64,000 nucleotides of DNA from Falsibacillus albus (GCF_003668575.1 NZ_RCVZ01000010.1:1-64000); one strand, 5' to 3'. Positions 1 through 10,409 are shown, numbered from the stretch's first letter. The notes: generated by a model from the sequence alone, not told the origin. A program made the numbers and translations.

Positions 1-60
1 TCCTACTGCCAAGTCTGTAGTGGACTTTCACCACCGAGTTATCACCCATGCCGGGCACAC
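1..60 (-). mobile_element. Group IIC intron, 5' end (partial, runs off the window)
   Basis: Read on the minus strand from base 60, the sequence begins GTGTGCCCGGCATGGGTG. From memory this matches the first 18 nt of the Oceanobacillus iheyensis group IIC intron, and it is followed by a GGTGAAAGTCC segment typical of domain I. The first intron base is therefore about position 60. The upstream exon is a hairpin with a T-rich tail (61-99), which is the usual target of class C introns: they insert just after Rho-independent terminators rather than at long sequence-specific sites. Only the beginning of the ribozyme is here. Domains II-VI and any reverse transcriptase/maturase gene would lie outside the window, so it is unknown whether the copy is complete. 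Confidence 0.82.
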
Positions 61-99
61 ATTAGAAAAGGGATCAGGAGAATAACCTCCTGATCCCTT
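61..99 (-). terminator. Rho-independent terminator that is also the intron target
   Basis: A perfect 13-bp stem (68-80 with 87-99, loop AATAAC) is followed on the minus strand by TTTTCTAAT, and then directly by the intron 5' end. It lies about 50 nt after the stop of the small membrane-protein gene at 147, so it probably ends that transcript. Confidence 0.85.
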
Positions 100-146
100 A
101 TGTTCCTTGCTTATTTCATGACTCCGACACTGAAATGGGGACATGC

Positions 147-485
147 CTAACTTAAGTATTTTTCCTTATAAGGATAGTCATCCTCTGCCTTTGCCTTGGC
201 GAATTCTTCTTGATAAAATGATTCATTCACCTTCCACATCGAAAGTCCCAAAAAGAACCCTCCCAATAAAAAGATCAATACATCCACGGCCAATTCTTTA
301 AGCCAACCTGCAGTAAAATATTGAGGAATATCTATTCCATGCTGGAAAATATGATTCAAAATGAAAACCAATAGTCCTGTGGGCAGTCCCCACCCAATTA
401 GACCACTATAGAAGATGTAATTCCATTTCCCGTTCTTTCTAAGTTTTTCCCATTTTTTCATGCTCTTTACTTCACTTTTGCTCAA
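147..485 (-). CDS. Small two-helix membrane protein, unknown function
   Basis: 112 codons from a TTG at 485; an internal ATG at 461 would give 104 residues starting MKKWEKLRKNGKW. Neither start has a strong ribosome site (GGGG before the TTG, AAAGAG before the ATG). The N-terminus is basic, there is a hydrophobic segment around residues 27-46 and a second around 68-85, and the tail is charged and acidic (KAEDDYPYKEKY). No known domain or catalytic motif is recognised. It is probably a monocistronic gene ending at the terminator at 61-99. The call as a real gene rests on the membrane-protein composition and the fitting terminator. Confidence 0.6.
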   Translation of the reverse strand: MSKSEVKSMKKWEKLRKNGKWNYIFYSGLIGWGLPTGLLVFILNHIFQHGIDIPQYFTAGWLKELAVDVLIFLLGGFFLGLSMWKVNESFYQEEFAKAKAEDDYPYKEKYLS

Positions 486-660
486 CTATATGACCCCGCT
501 TGTATATGAAAATAAAAAGTTCAATGTGATATTCCGCCTAATACACTACCACATTATAACATTTTTATTTATGTCACTGTTAACATTTACAATTGCTGAG
601 GTGTCTGAACTTTATCGAGCCTAAATATGTTTCTTCTATGTAACCAACTTCGATACAATC

Positions 661-699
661 CAAAAACCCCAATTTAACAAACATACTGTTAAATTGGGG
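661..699 (-). terminator. Terminator of the copper-storage gene
   Basis: A 13-bp perfect stem (667-679 with 687-699, 7-nt loop) is followed by a TTTTTG tract on the minus strand. It begins 6 nt after the stop codon of the gene at 706. Confidence 0.9.
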
Positions 700-705
700 T
701 TGATT

Positions 706-1035
706 TCATTGAGACAATTTCCTGCATGCTTCCGCACATGTAAAACAAGCATCGGCGCATTTTTGGCAATGTTCATGCTGATGATTTTTACATTCGTTTC
801 CACATGCTTCGCAAATCATTGCACAAATGGATGCCAATTCTTCTGCGAATGGAGTCCCCCGAACTAATGATTGCTCCAGAAAGCCACACATATCGGCACA
901 TTCACGATCCAACCTGATGCAATTGGCCATCATCGCGATATCATCTTCTTTCAAACAGGAATCATAACAATGATTGCAAGCCATCATACAATCATGTAAT
1001 GTTTCGATAAGCGATTGATATACTTTATGCGACAT
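706..1035 (-). CDS. yhjQ: Cys-rich four-helix-bundle copper storage protein (Csp3/DUF326 type)
   Basis: This 109-residue cytosolic protein has 16 cysteines, mostly in CxxxC or CxxC spacing on predicted helices (for example CMMACNHCYDSC, CAMICEACGNEC and CQKCADACFTCAEAC), plus an HQHEHC histidine patch. The pattern and length match B. subtilis YhjQ/Csp3. In that family the thiols line the core of a four-helix bundle and hold many Cu(I) ions. The start at 1035 has a strong GGGGAGG site. The gene is monocistronic with its own terminator. No CsoR-like box is visible upstream, unlike the copper-export operon at 42-45 kb. There is no signal peptide, which favours the cytosolic Csp3 class over exported Csp1. 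Confidence 0.88.
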   Translation of the reverse strand: MSHKVYQSLIETLHDCMMACNHCYDSCLKEDDIAMMANCIRLDRECADMCGFLEQSLVRGTPFAEELASICAMICEACGNECKNHQHEHCQKCADACFTCAEACRKLSQ

Positions 1036-1122
1036 AAAAAATTCCTCCCCTGAGATAAATTTCTTTATTATTGTATCCCAAGAAAGTTACAGCTAAACTT
1101 TTGACAGAAAAACTATGTCATA

Positions 1123-1626
1123 TCAGGATGATAAATTGAAATTCAATACCCACTGCTCACCTTTTCTCCCCATGACCCTCTTCCCTGTATCGGTAAATCC
1201 AGCTTTTTTATAGAGATTTTGGGCAGGTTTATTGCCATGGTTCACTGCTAATATAATTTCATTTTTATCAGGGAAATGCTTTTTTACAAAATCCGGGAGG
1301 AGCATTAAAGACTTTTTCGCTATCCCTCTTCCTTGATAGGATTGCTCCACCGAGTAGGCACGAAGAAGGATGGCTCTTTCATTCTCATGATAGGCTTTCA
1401 CCCCATTCCATCCATGAAGGACAAAAAACCCCACTGGAACTTGTCCAGCCAGTATCAAAATAGGATGGCGGCTTTCGTCTCTTTCACATTTGGCAATTGC
1501 ATCGAACGGCATTCCCGTAAAGTTTTTCTGCTCATTTGAAAGATGATAATTTTTCAATAGTTCATGAAAGGAAGGATGATAAAATTCCAATGTGATGATA
1601 TCTGTTTTAACTATTTGACCTGTCAT
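1123..1626 (-). CDS. GNAT-family N-acetyltransferase
   Basis: 167 residues. The acetyl-CoA-binding motif A is visible as QGRGIAKKSL (about residues 97-106), preceded by the usual beta-strand and followed by a motif B region (NKPAQNLYKKAGF, about 131-143). The substrate cannot be inferred; most stand-alone bacillary GNATs of this size act on small amines or peptides. The start at 1626 has AAAGGAGG. It is a single-gene unit between the copper-storage gene and the glcU-gdh operon on the same strand. Confidence 0.85.
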   Translation of the reverse strand: MTGQIVKTDIITLEFYHPSFHELLKNYHLSNEQKNFTGMPFDAIAKCERDESRHPILILAGQVPVGFFVLHGWNGVKAYHENERAILLRAYSVEQSYQGRGIAKKSLMLLPDFVKKHFPDKNEIILAVNHGNKPAQNLYKKAGFTDTGKRVMGRKGEQWVLNFNLSS

Positions 1627-1720
1627 GAAAATTCCTCCTTTTTTCCAAAGCCAATTTTTTCATAAAATCTTTATTCTCTCTTTTCACTTCAAAGTCCTTT
1701 ATTCACGAAGGTCTATCAAA

Positions 1721-1749
1721 AAAAGCTGCCCCGGGTTGGAGCAGCTTTT
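1721..1749 (-). terminator. Terminator after gdh
   Basis: AAAAGCTGC (1721-1729) pairs with GCAGCTTTT (1741-1749), and the minus strand continues with T residues. It lies 24 nt past the gdh stop. The stem could also work in the plus direction. Confidence 0.85.
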
Positions 1750-1772
1750 GGCTGTAAGCTATATAAAACCTT

Positions 1773-3426
<1,654 letters not shown>

Positions 3427-3461
3427 AAAACCCTCTCCTTCAAATGACAATAATTACTGAA

Positions 3462-3475
3462 GTTATGTACATAAC
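3462..3475. promoter_or_regulatory. Perfect 14-bp palindrome upstream of glcU (possible operator)
   Basis: GTTATGTACATAAC is fully self-complementary and lies 36 nt before the glcU start. Its ATGTAC core recalls the two sites at 13855 and 13899. Function is inferred from symmetry and position only. Confidence 0.35.
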
Positions 3476-3690
3476 ATCATACCCTTTGCAAATATATTCC
3501 CCCATCTTTTGCTCTACATACGAGATTCCCTAAAGTTTTACTCTTTACACCTCTTGAAGGCGCTTTCGGCAAATATTTTTCGTTTTTCCGTTATAGATCC
3601 AATATTGGTAAAATTCAAAATCTTTTTGTTTACATAATATTATTATGGTTGTTTCGGAAATTGGATCATTCAATTGATTCCAATTGGACA

Positions 3691-3725
3691 AAAAAACAGG
3701 ACACTCCAGTCTAGTATCCTGTTTT
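3691..3725 (-). terminator. Terminator of the AraC-family gene
   Basis: AAAACAGGA (3693-3701) pairs with TCCTGTTTT (3717-3725), with three more inner pairs and a T tract on the minus strand. It lies 8 nt past the stop at 3733. Confidence 0.88.
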
Positions 3726-3732
3726 ATACCTC

Positions 3733-4590
3733 TTATTTTAACGCAATCCATATCTCTGAATAATAGTCCTTGCTGTGAGGATCTCCGGTAAAATATACCT
3801 CAAGCTCAGGAGTTCCTGCCGGTTCATAGCCGCTTGATGGAAACCACTCTGAATAAATTTGCTTCCAAGTTTCCTGCATGGCATTTGGCATTGCCCCATG
3901 CACTTCGAATATGGCCCATTTAGATGTTGGGATTTTCAGCTTGTCATATCCATCAGCCTGAATTCCTTGACTGGCAGACGCTATCCAATACTCCATTTTG
4001 TTATTGTTTTCAATTGGACGACAGACACCTAATAACCCTTTTAACGGCCCATTATTTAGTTTGATCAGTTCTTCACTTGTTCCGTTTCGATTGGCATCCT
4101 CCCACATTTTTGGAATTCCGTTCAAGTTTTCGTCATTTAACATTGAGAATTCACGTTTAAGTCCTACAACCGGAAAACTTTCTTTTTCCACGATTGAGTA
4201 TTGCATTGGTTCCACTCCTTTCAGATTCACCTGGATGGACAGGCGATTATAAGATTTCAATTTCCCCTTATACTTCCTGGCTTCGCTGGGGGCAACACCA
4301 TGTTGCCTCCGGAATGCCTTTGAAAATGCTTCTGGAGTGTCGTAGCCGTATTTGAGTGCCACATCGATAACTCTGCAATTTGGCGAGGAAATGAGTTCTT
4401 TTGCTGCCAGCGTCAATCGCCTCCTCCTTAAATACTCTGCAATGGAAGTATCGGTCAAAATCGAAAATATCCGATGAAAATGATACACCGATGAATTCCC
4501 CGCCTTTGCTATTTCTTCAACCGAGATGTCCTCCATCAAGTTTTCTTCCATAAAATCAATTGCACTCTGCAGCGATTCAACCCAGCCCAT
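3733..4590 (-). CDS. AraC-family regulator with C-terminal GyrI-like effector domain
   Basis: 285 residues. Residues about 1-110 carry two helix-turn-helix motifs of the AraC/XylS type (SVEEIAKAGNSSVYHFHRIF, then VIDVALKYGYDTPEAFSKAF). Residues about 128-285 form a GyrI-like/AraC effector-binding domain that begins around MQYSIVEKESF and has the family pattern of a central acidic/aromatic pocket. This arrangement is typical of Rob- or SAV2460-like regulators that sense amphipathic drugs or small ligands. The start at 4590 (MGWVESLQSAIDFMEE) is preferred because AAGGAG lies 11 nt upstream and it matches the family start. It is transcribed away from the gerA operon. Target genes are not evident. 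Confidence 0.85.
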   Translation of the reverse strand: MGWVESLQSAIDFMEENLMEDISVEEIAKAGNSSVYHFHRIFSILTDTSIAEYLRRRRLTLAAKELISSPNCRVIDVALKYGYDTPEAFSKAFRRQHGVAPSEARKYKGKLKSYNRLSIQVNLKGVEPMQYSIVEKESFPVVGLKREFSMLNDENLNGIPKMWEDANRNGTSEELIKLNNGPLKGLLGVCRPIENNNKMEYWIASASQGIQADGYDKLKIPTSKWAIFEVHGAMPNAMQETWKQIYSEWFPSSGYEPAGTPELEVYFTGDPHSKDYYSEIWIALK

Positions 4591-4767
4591 ATCCCGTTCA
4601 CTCCTTATGTACATCCTAAAAGCTTTCATTTCATTTATCCTGATTTTTTGTGCTTTATTTTGACCGGTCCAAGCGGACTCCCTCCCTTTTATCATAAAAA
4701 AAGGATTCATTCTTGTCTCTATGTTTTTGTAAAATCCAGCCAATCTTTTTAATTTTAGAATGGAATA

Positions 4768-4796
4768 GAATAATCTCCCTAAAATTCCTCAAACTA
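4768..4796 (+). promoter_or_regulatory. Candidate sigma-G promoter of the germinant receptor operon
   Basis: GAATA (4768-4772), a 17-nt spacer and CAAACTA (4790-4796) fit the B. subtilis sigma-G consensus (GHATR, 17-18 nt, CATnHTA) with one mismatch in the -10. The ribosome site GGAGGT follows at 4815. B. subtilis ger operons are transcribed by sigma-G, so the site fits its position. Confidence 0.65.
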
Positions 4797-4831
4797 ATGA
4801 TACTGCATACAAATGGAGGTGAGTCATTTTG

Positions 4832-6352
4832 ATGAGAAGGAAAACAAAGAAAATAAGACAGAAAACAAGCGAATCCAACGAAGTAAAGAAAGTCCCTAAT
4901 TTTAAAATGACTATAGATGAGAACTTCGAGTATGTCAGTAATGCGATCGCCAATACAAGTGAACTGGCAAAAAGAGAAATTTTTTTCAACAACAAAAAAT
5001 GTTATTTGATTTTTTTGAGCACGATTACAAGCAGTGAAACCATCGAAAATCAAATCATAAAGCCCCTCCTCGAAAAAAAAGAGGGGGACGTTACTCAAAC
5101 TGTATATGTAAACGAAGTGAAAGAATTGGATCAATTGGAGGACCTGCCGATATCACTCATAATCGGTGCTGCAATCTTATTGATCGATGGAGAAATGACG
5201 GCATTCAGCTTCGGTGTAAGCCAATCAGAAAAAAGAAGCGTCACCGAACCTGTAAATGAACAGGTCATCCGCGGTTCTCATGAAGGATTCGTCGAGGATT
5301 TGCGCTCCAATATAAATATGTTGCGGAAACGATTGAATATTATCAATTTGAAAGTTACTTATTATGTATTAGGCTCACAATCACAGCTGAAGCTTGCCAT
5401 AGTCTATATAGATAAATTGGCTAATCAAGAGCTGATCCAAGAAATAGATCGTCGCCTTTCCTATATCCAAGTCGATTATGTCGATTCACCTGGGCAGTTG
5501 GAGGAATTTATTGAAGACTCGCCGTTTTCACCATTTCCACAACTGATGAATACCGAAAGACCTGACAGGGTGACTGCACAGTTAATGGAAGGCAGGATTG
5601 CACTTCTTTGTAATGGGAGCCCTTCTGCTTTGATCCTTCCGGTAACGTTTTTTGCTTTTTATCAATCTCCGGATGATTATAACAGCCGTTGGTACCTTGG
5701 ATCTTTTTATCGCTTTGTACGCCTTATGAGCTTTTTTGTAGCCATCGGTTTGCCTGCGACTTATATCGCTGTTGTATCGTTCCATTATGAAGTTATCCCT
5801 ATGGACTTAGTTTTTACCATTAAAGGGTCTTTGGAATATGTCCCGATCCCTCCATTGGTTGAAGCTATGTTCATGCAGGTCATCTTGGAGCTGATTCGTG
5901 AATCTGCCATTCGTCTTCCTGCTCCGATTGCCCAAACGATTGGCGTCGTAGGCGGTTTGGTCATCGGAACCGCCGTCGTACAGGCTAACCTTGTTTCCAA
6001 TACGATGATCGTGGTCGTGGCTTTAACCGCTATAGCATCCTTTGTGGTTCCGAATAGTGAGATGGGAACCTCGGTCAGGATTCTGGGATTCCCGCTGATG
6101 CTGAGTGCCGCCTTCCTTGGATTCATCGGAATGACATTCACGTTTTTAATCATATTGATTCATTTATGCAAATTGGAATCGTTCGGATCTCCTTATTTCG
6201 CTCCATTTGCTCCATTTCGTGCAAAGGATTTTAAGGATACCTTTACAAGGGTACCTTTATGGTTAATGAATCGTCGTCCATCGACACCTAAGCCACAAAG
6301 AATGGAGCGGCAATTAAATCCTAGAGGGTGGAAAAATGAAAACGGAAAATAA
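4832..6352 (+). CDS. Spore germinant receptor subunit A (GerA/GerKA family)
   Basis: 506 residues from ATG 4832 (a TTG at 4829 gives one more; GGAGGT at 4815 fits either). It has a soluble N-terminal part (about 1-285, including SFGVSQSEKR and the VTEPVNEQVIRGSHEGFVEDL signature that defines the family). About five membrane segments follow (about 290-445), with the conserved PSALILPVTF, LRESAIRLPAP-like and PNSEMGTSVRILGFP regions, and a short cytosolic tail. A subunits of the Ger complex sit in the spore inner membrane and oligomerise as the nutrient-gated channel. It is the first gene of a three-gene operon and overlaps the B subunit by 17 nt. Confidence 0.93.
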   Translation: MRRKTKKIRQKTSESNEVKKVPNFKMTIDENFEYVSNAIANTSELAKREIFFNNKKCYLIFLSTITSSETIENQIIKPLLEKKEGDVTQTVYVNEVKELDQLEDLPISLIIGAAILLIDGEMTAFSFGVSQSEKRSVTEPVNEQVIRGSHEGFVEDLRSNINMLRKRLNIINLKVTYYVLGSQSQLKLAIVYIDKLANQELIQEIDRRLSYIQVDYVDSPGQLEEFIEDSPFSPFPQLMNTERPDRVTAQLMEGRIALLCNGSPSALILPVTFFAFYQSPDDYNSRWYLGSFYRFVRLMSFFVAIGLPATYIAVVSFHYEVIPMDLVFTIKGSLEYVPIPPLVEAMFMQVILELIRESAIRLPAPIAQTIGVVGGLVIGTAVVQANLVSNTMIVVVALTAIASFVVPNSEMGTSVRILGFPLMLSAAFLGFIGMTFTFLIILIHLCKLESFGSPYFAPFAPFRAKDFKDTFTRVPLWLMNRRPSTPKPQRMERQLNPRGWKNENGK

Positions 6353-7433
6353 GACCATTTCCCCATTCCAGCTTTATTTCACAATCATGCAGGCTCAGAT
6401 TGGGGTTGGACTTTTATCCCTTCCCTTTGCTGTTCATGCATATGCAAAACAGGATTCGTGGATTTCCGTCATTATTTCCGGCCTTACCGTTCAATTATTT
6501 ATCGTCATCAATTTCCTGTTGTCTAAAAGGTTTCCGACTAAAACCTTCTCTCAATTCGCTCCGCTCATTGCCGGCAAATTTCTTGGGGGGGTGATCAACC
6601 TTTTATATATTGTATATTTTTTTGCAATTTGCTACCTCATTACCCTGCTTTCGGTAGGAGTGCTCAAGGATTGGATTCTGGCTTATACCCCGAATTGGAT
6701 TTTATATTTTTTGATTATTTTGACCGGATACTACTTAGGAAGGGAAAACATTCGGATAATCGCTCGGTTTAATACGTTTGTATCTGCATTCATCATTTTA
6801 TTCGTAGTGATCTTTAGCGGCGGTTTAACGGATATTAATTACCGATTTCTATTTCCAATGTTTCATACCAATTATCTTAATTTGTTAAAAGGCGCCCATG
6901 CTTCATTAGTGTCCATGATTGGATTTGAGTCCCTGCTTTTTATTTTTCCTTATATTAATGGGGAATCCAAGAAAATTGTAAAGACTACATTGCTTGCAGC
7001 AGGAACTACGACAATTCTTTATGTTTTTTTTGTCGTCATCACGACCATGTATTTCAGTCCTGCAGAAATCTTAGTAATACCTGAACCGATCCTGTACTTA
7101 TTGAAATCATTGACCTATCAAAGCATTGAACGTTTGGATTTGCTTTTCCTTTCCTTCTGGCTCATAGCCATGATATCTTCCTTTGTGATTTATTTATATT
7201 TAACAAGCAAGTCCGTAGGTAAATTCCTTCATAAAGGCGATCATAAAAAAACCATTAATTATGTTGCAGCCCTGCTTTTTATCATAAGCTTTACCATTCA
7301 AAGAGAAAGTACGATCACAGTATTCAGTGATTTACTTTCGAAGGCGAGCTATATTTTTATTTTCATCATCCCCAGCTTGCTATTGTTTGCATCCATCATC
7401 TTTAAAAAGAAAGAGATGAATACTAATGAATAA
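6336..7433 (+). CDS. Spore germinant receptor subunit B (GerB family, APC-type)
   Basis: 365 residues with ten hydrophobic segments, in the amino acid-polyamine-cation transporter fold used by GerAB-like proteins. The N-terminal stretch ISPFQLYFTIMQAQIGVGLL is characteristic: the unwound first helix forms part of the ligand pocket in B subunits. It is expected to bind the germinant directly in the spore inner membrane. GGGTGG-type ribosome site inside the A gene, 17-nt overlap with A and 8-nt overlap with C indicate translational coupling. The germinant cannot be predicted from the sequence by eye. Confidence 0.92.
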   Translation: MKTENKTISPFQLYFTIMQAQIGVGLLSLPFAVHAYAKQDSWISVIISGLTVQLFIVINFLLSKRFPTKTFSQFAPLIAGKFLGGVINLLYIVYFFAICYLITLLSVGVLKDWILAYTPNWILYFLIILTGYYLGRENIRIIARFNTFVSAFIILFVVIFSGGLTDINYRFLFPMFHTNYLNLLKGAHASLVSMIGFESLLFIFPYINGESKKIVKTTLLAAGTTTILYVFFVVITTMYFSPAEILVIPEPILYLLKSLTYQSIERLDLLFLSFWLIAMISSFVIYLYLTSKSVGKFLHKGDHKKTINYVAALLFIISFTIQRESTITVFSDLLSKASYIFIFIIPSLLLFASIIFKKKEMNTNE

Positions 7434-8562
7434 AAAGATTTTTTATGTATTACTCTCTAGCGTCTTGGCCCTTACAGGTTGCTGGGATCAGCAGCCGTTG
7501 AAAAATGCACGTTTAGTATTCGCTGCGAGCTTTGATTTGACGGATGATAATAAAATTTTGACGACTGCAGTGGTCAGAAGTTTGAGGGGTGGTTCACGCG
7601 GGACACAGAATATAGAGGCTGCAAATGTATTTGTCACGGCAAAAGGCAATACCCTTAGGGACACACGGATTGCAATGGATAGAAAACTATCCGGAGAGTT
7701 TTCTCCCAATAAAAATCGGATTCTTGTCATAGGTGAGGACCTGGCTCTCAGACGGGACCTGTATCCATTGTTCGATATTTTATACCGTGATCCACGAAGT
7801 TCATTGGGTGCAAAGGTCATTATCGGACAAGGTCGAGCAGATGATATTGTCAAGATGAATATGGTAGGGCAAGTATTAGTTGGGGAAGAGATTTTCAAAC
7901 TTATCCATAGTGCTGAAGAGAACTCACTGGTTCCTGTTGAAACCGTCCAATCTATATGTACCAAGATTTTTGACCCAGGTCAGGACTTGATGCTGCCTTA
8001 TATAAAAAAAATCGCTAAAGGCGATGAATTTGATATTGATATCGTCGGGGACGCCCTGTTTCATAAACAAAAATTCACTGGACATGTCCTGAAGGGCGAT
8101 GATCCTACTTTATTGCTTCTTTTGAACGATAAACAAAGAAAATTTGCCCGTTTTTCAATAAAAGTGAATCCAAAAGACCCGGTAGGTGAAAGATATATTA
8201 CGATCCAGGTTAAGAAAAGTAAGGTTGATCGTAATATCCATATCCACAACGGACATGAAGTGTCCGTCGATTTCAACTTGGATTTTGAAGTCATTGCCAT
8301 TGAATATCCAAAAGACAAGCTTTATGATCCAAAGGAAATAACAAAACTCAATAAAAAACTATCCAAATCATTGACCGAGTGCACCAATCATGTAATCAAG
8401 CAAATTCAAGACGCCAACAGCGACGTTCTTGCACTTGGAAGGGATCTAATCTCTTTTCACCCGGATGTATGGAAGCAGCTGGATTGGGATAAAGAATTTC
8501 CGAACATCCCGATCAAAGCAAAAGTAAATGTCACAATAATAGATACAGGGATCATTAAGTAA
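7426..8562 (+). CDS. Spore germinant receptor subunit C (lipoprotein)
   Basis: 378 residues. The signal peptide ends in a lipobox LALTGC (Cys about residue 19) followed by WDQQPL, the WD(Q/R) signature of GerC-family lipoproteins. The mature part has the three-domain GerBC-like pattern, with the GQVLVGEEIFKLI and LMLPYI stretches. It is anchored by a diacylglyceryl group to the outer face of the spore inner membrane and is needed for receptor assembly. It is the last gene of the operon and ends before a bidirectional terminator. Signal processing is inferred from the lipobox. Confidence 0.92.
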   Translation: MNKKIFYVLLSSVLALTGCWDQQPLKNARLVFAASFDLTDDNKILTTAVVRSLRGGSRGTQNIEAANVFVTAKGNTLRDTRIAMDRKLSGEFSPNKNRILVIGEDLALRRDLYPLFDILYRDPRSSLGAKVIIGQGRADDIVKMNMVGQVLVGEEIFKLIHSAEENSLVPVETVQSICTKIFDPGQDLMLPYIKKIAKGDEFDIDIVGDALFHKQKFTGHVLKGDDPTLLLLLNDKQRKFARFSIKVNPKDPVGERYITIQVKKSKVDRNIHIHNGHEVSVDFNLDFEVIAIEYPKDKLYDPKEITKLNKKLSKSLTECTNHVIKQIQDANSDVLALGRDLISFHPDVWKQLDWDKEFPNIPIKAKVNVTIIDTGIIK

Positions 8563-8609
8563 GAGATATTGTTCTGTTGTGTCCCTGCTTTCATTTCAGC
8601 AGCATGCGT

Positions 8610-8647
8610 AAAAAGGATAGCCGCAAAGTCACGCGGCTATCCTTTTT
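8610..8647. terminator. Bidirectional terminator between ger operon and rlmN
   Basis: A 15-bp perfect stem (8610-8624 with 8633-8647, 8-nt loop) has A's on one side and T's on the other, so it can end both convergent transcripts. Confidence 0.93.
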
Positions 8648-8656
8648 ACGTTTATA

Positions 8657-9730
8657 TTAAGAATGAACTTTTTTATCCTTCTTGATTTGTTTGCTTCGAA
8701 GCTGTCCGCAGGCAGCATCGATGTCTGTTCCATGTTCTGTACGGACCCCGCAGTTGATTCCATGCTCAAGCAAGGTGCCGTAAAATTCAACGATCGCTTC
8801 CTTCGTACTCCGCTGATACTGGTTGTGTTCGTCAACCGGATTATATGGAATCAAGTTCACATACGATAAGTGGCGCTTGTTCTTCAAGAGCTTTGCCAGC
8901 TGAAGCGCTTCTTCTTTATGGTCGTTGATATCTTTCAATAAAATGTACTCAAACGTGATCCGACGGTTTGTTTTTTCCAAATAGTAATCGATGGCAGGCA
9001 TGAGCTTTTCCAATGGATAAGCCTTATTGATCTTCATGATCTTCGTCCTGAGATCGTTATTAGGGGCATGCAACGAAACGGCCAAATTGATTTGAATGTT
9101 TTCATCAGCAAAGTCATATATCTTGTTAGCCAACCCGCTGGTAGATACCGTGATATGGCGGGCACCGATGGACAGTCCCTTCTGATCGTTGACAACACGG
9201 AAGAAATCCATCATGTTGCCATAATTATCAAACGGCTCTCCGATTCCCATCACGACGATGTGGCTTACACGCTCATCATTCCCGGCTTCATCCAAGTGAT
9301 GCTGGACGTTCATGATTTGTTCGACAATTTCCCCACTTGATAAATCGCGATTCTTTTTCAGCAGGCCGCTTGCACAGAATGTACATCCGATATTACATCC
9401 TACCTGTGTTGTGACACAAACGGACAAACCATAATTGAATCTCATCAAAACCGTCTCAATTAAGTTTCCGTCCTGTAATTTAAATAAGAACTTGATGGTG
9501 CCGTCCTTGGATTGCTGCTTGATTTCCTGCTTCAGTGTCTGGATGTGGAAATGCTCCTCCAGCAGCTTGACGCAATCACCGTTCAAATTCTTCATTTGAG
9601 AGAATTCAGTCACTCTTTTTTTATAAAGCCAATCCCAAATTTGGGAAGCACGAAATTTCTTTTGGCCTTGTTCTATGAGCCAGTCTGTCAGTTGTTCTAA
9701 AGTTAATCCATAAATGGATGTTTTCTCCAT
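8657..9730 (-). CDS. rlmN: RlmN-type 23S rRNA/tRNA adenine-C2 methyltransferase (radical SAM)
   Basis: 357 residues. The radical-SAM cysteine motif CNIGCTFC (CX3CX2C, about 112-119) is followed by a GxGEPFDNY motif. The second catalytic cysteine lies near the C-terminus in DAACGQLR. The N-terminal helical domain ([23 protein letters not shown]) is the RNA-contacting region typical of RlmN. The enzyme methylates A2503 of 23S rRNA and A37 of some tRNAs. Cfr is a close relative, but the length and the N-terminal signature favour RlmN. The usual Bacillus context beside prpC/prkC is missing, so this may be a second paralogue. The start at 9730 has GAGG upstream. Confidence 0.88.
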   Translation of the reverse strand: MEKTSIYGLTLEQLTDWLIEQGQKKFRASQIWDWLYKKRVTEFSQMKNLNGDCVKLLEEHFHIQTLKQEIKQQSKDGTIKFLFKLQDGNLIETVLMRFNYGLSVCVTTQVGCNIGCTFCASGLLKKNRDLSSGEIVEQIMNVQHHLDEAGNDERVSHIVVMGIGEPFDNYGNMMDFFRVVNDQKGLSIGARHITVSTSGLANKIYDFADENIQINLAVSLHAPNNDLRTKIMKINKAYPLEKLMPAIDYYLEKTNRRITFEYILLKDINDHKEEALQLAKLLKNKRHLSYVNLIPYNPVDEHNQYQRSTKEAIVEFYGTLLEHGINCGVRTEHGTDIDAACGQLRSKQIKKDKKVHS

Positions 9731-9860
9731 GTTAAAACCTCTTTTCGAAACGTTCCTTTAATTATTCCTCACTACATCTTACCTATTCTCCTATACTACA
9801 GAAGGCTTGTCAATGTGGCAATGCCAATAAGATGAAAATCAATTGAATACCGGGAGAGTC

Positions 9861-9894
9861 AAAAAAAAACACACGACCCGATTTCAAGTCGTGT
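9861..9894 (-). terminator. Terminator of the VOC-GNAT operon
   Basis: ACACGAC (9871-9877) pairs with GTCGTGT (9888-9894), followed by a run of nine T's on the minus strand. It begins 7 nt after the stop at 9901. Confidence 0.88.
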
Positions 9895-9900
9895 TGTACT

Positions 9901-10398
9901 TTAGTATAGTTTTGCCATGTAATACTCATCATGATAAGTGCCATTCATATTTAAAGAGTTTCTTTTGGTCCCTTCTATTTCGAAACCAAAGTTATGATAG
10001 AGGGCCAAAGCAGATTTATTTTCAGTGACAACCGTGAGTTCCAATCGGGAAACACCGTGGCTTGCTGCCCAATTATCCAATTCTTTGAAAAGGAGCGTAC
10101 CTGCACCCATACCGCGAAATCCTTTTTGAACTCCGACAACGAGATAGGCGGAATGAAGTTTTCTAGTAACAGTTCCTCCAATGGCAAAAATGTAGCCAAT
10201 CAGCTTTCCATTTTGTTCAGCTGCCAAAATAGTCGAATTGGGTTGGGATCGCAGCTTTGCAATTTGTTTATGCATTTGGTCAGGTGTGGTTTGCCGTTCT
10301 CCTTTTTTCATCAGCATGTATTCAGAGTGTTTTTCAACTTCTTTTATCAGATTTATGAGGTTGTTCGCGTCATTTTCTGTGATCTCCCTAATTTTCAT
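9901..10398 (-). CDS. GNAT-family N-acetyltransferase
   Basis: 165 residues starting MKIREITENDANNL, the usual GNAT N-terminus. Motif A is FRGMGAGTLLF (about 107-117), and the C-terminal part has ALALYHNFGFEIEGTKRN, as in the broad acetyltransf_1 group. The substrate is unknown. The start at 10398 is chosen because of GGAGG seven nt upstream; it lies 11 nt after the VOC gene, so the two are cotranscribed. The gene ends at a strong terminator. Confidence 0.87.
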   Translation of the reverse strand: MKIREITENDANNLINLIKEVEKHSEYMLMKKGERQTTPDQMHKQIAKLRSQPNSTILAAEQNGKLIGYIFAIGGTVTRKLHSAYLVVGVQKGFRGMGAGTLLFKELDNWAASHGVSRLELTVVTENKSALALYHNFGFEIEGTKRNSLNMNGTYHDEYYMAKLY

Positions 10399-10409
10399 GA
10401 GATCCTCCA

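Noticed and set aside
3545-3751. 68-codon minus-strand reading frame after the AraC-family gene
   Set aside because: It overlaps the end of that gene and runs through its terminator; no ribosome site.
4655-5134. 159-codon minus-strand frame opposite the gerA start
   Set aside because: Antisense to a clear GerA-family gene, and with composition of shadow sequence.
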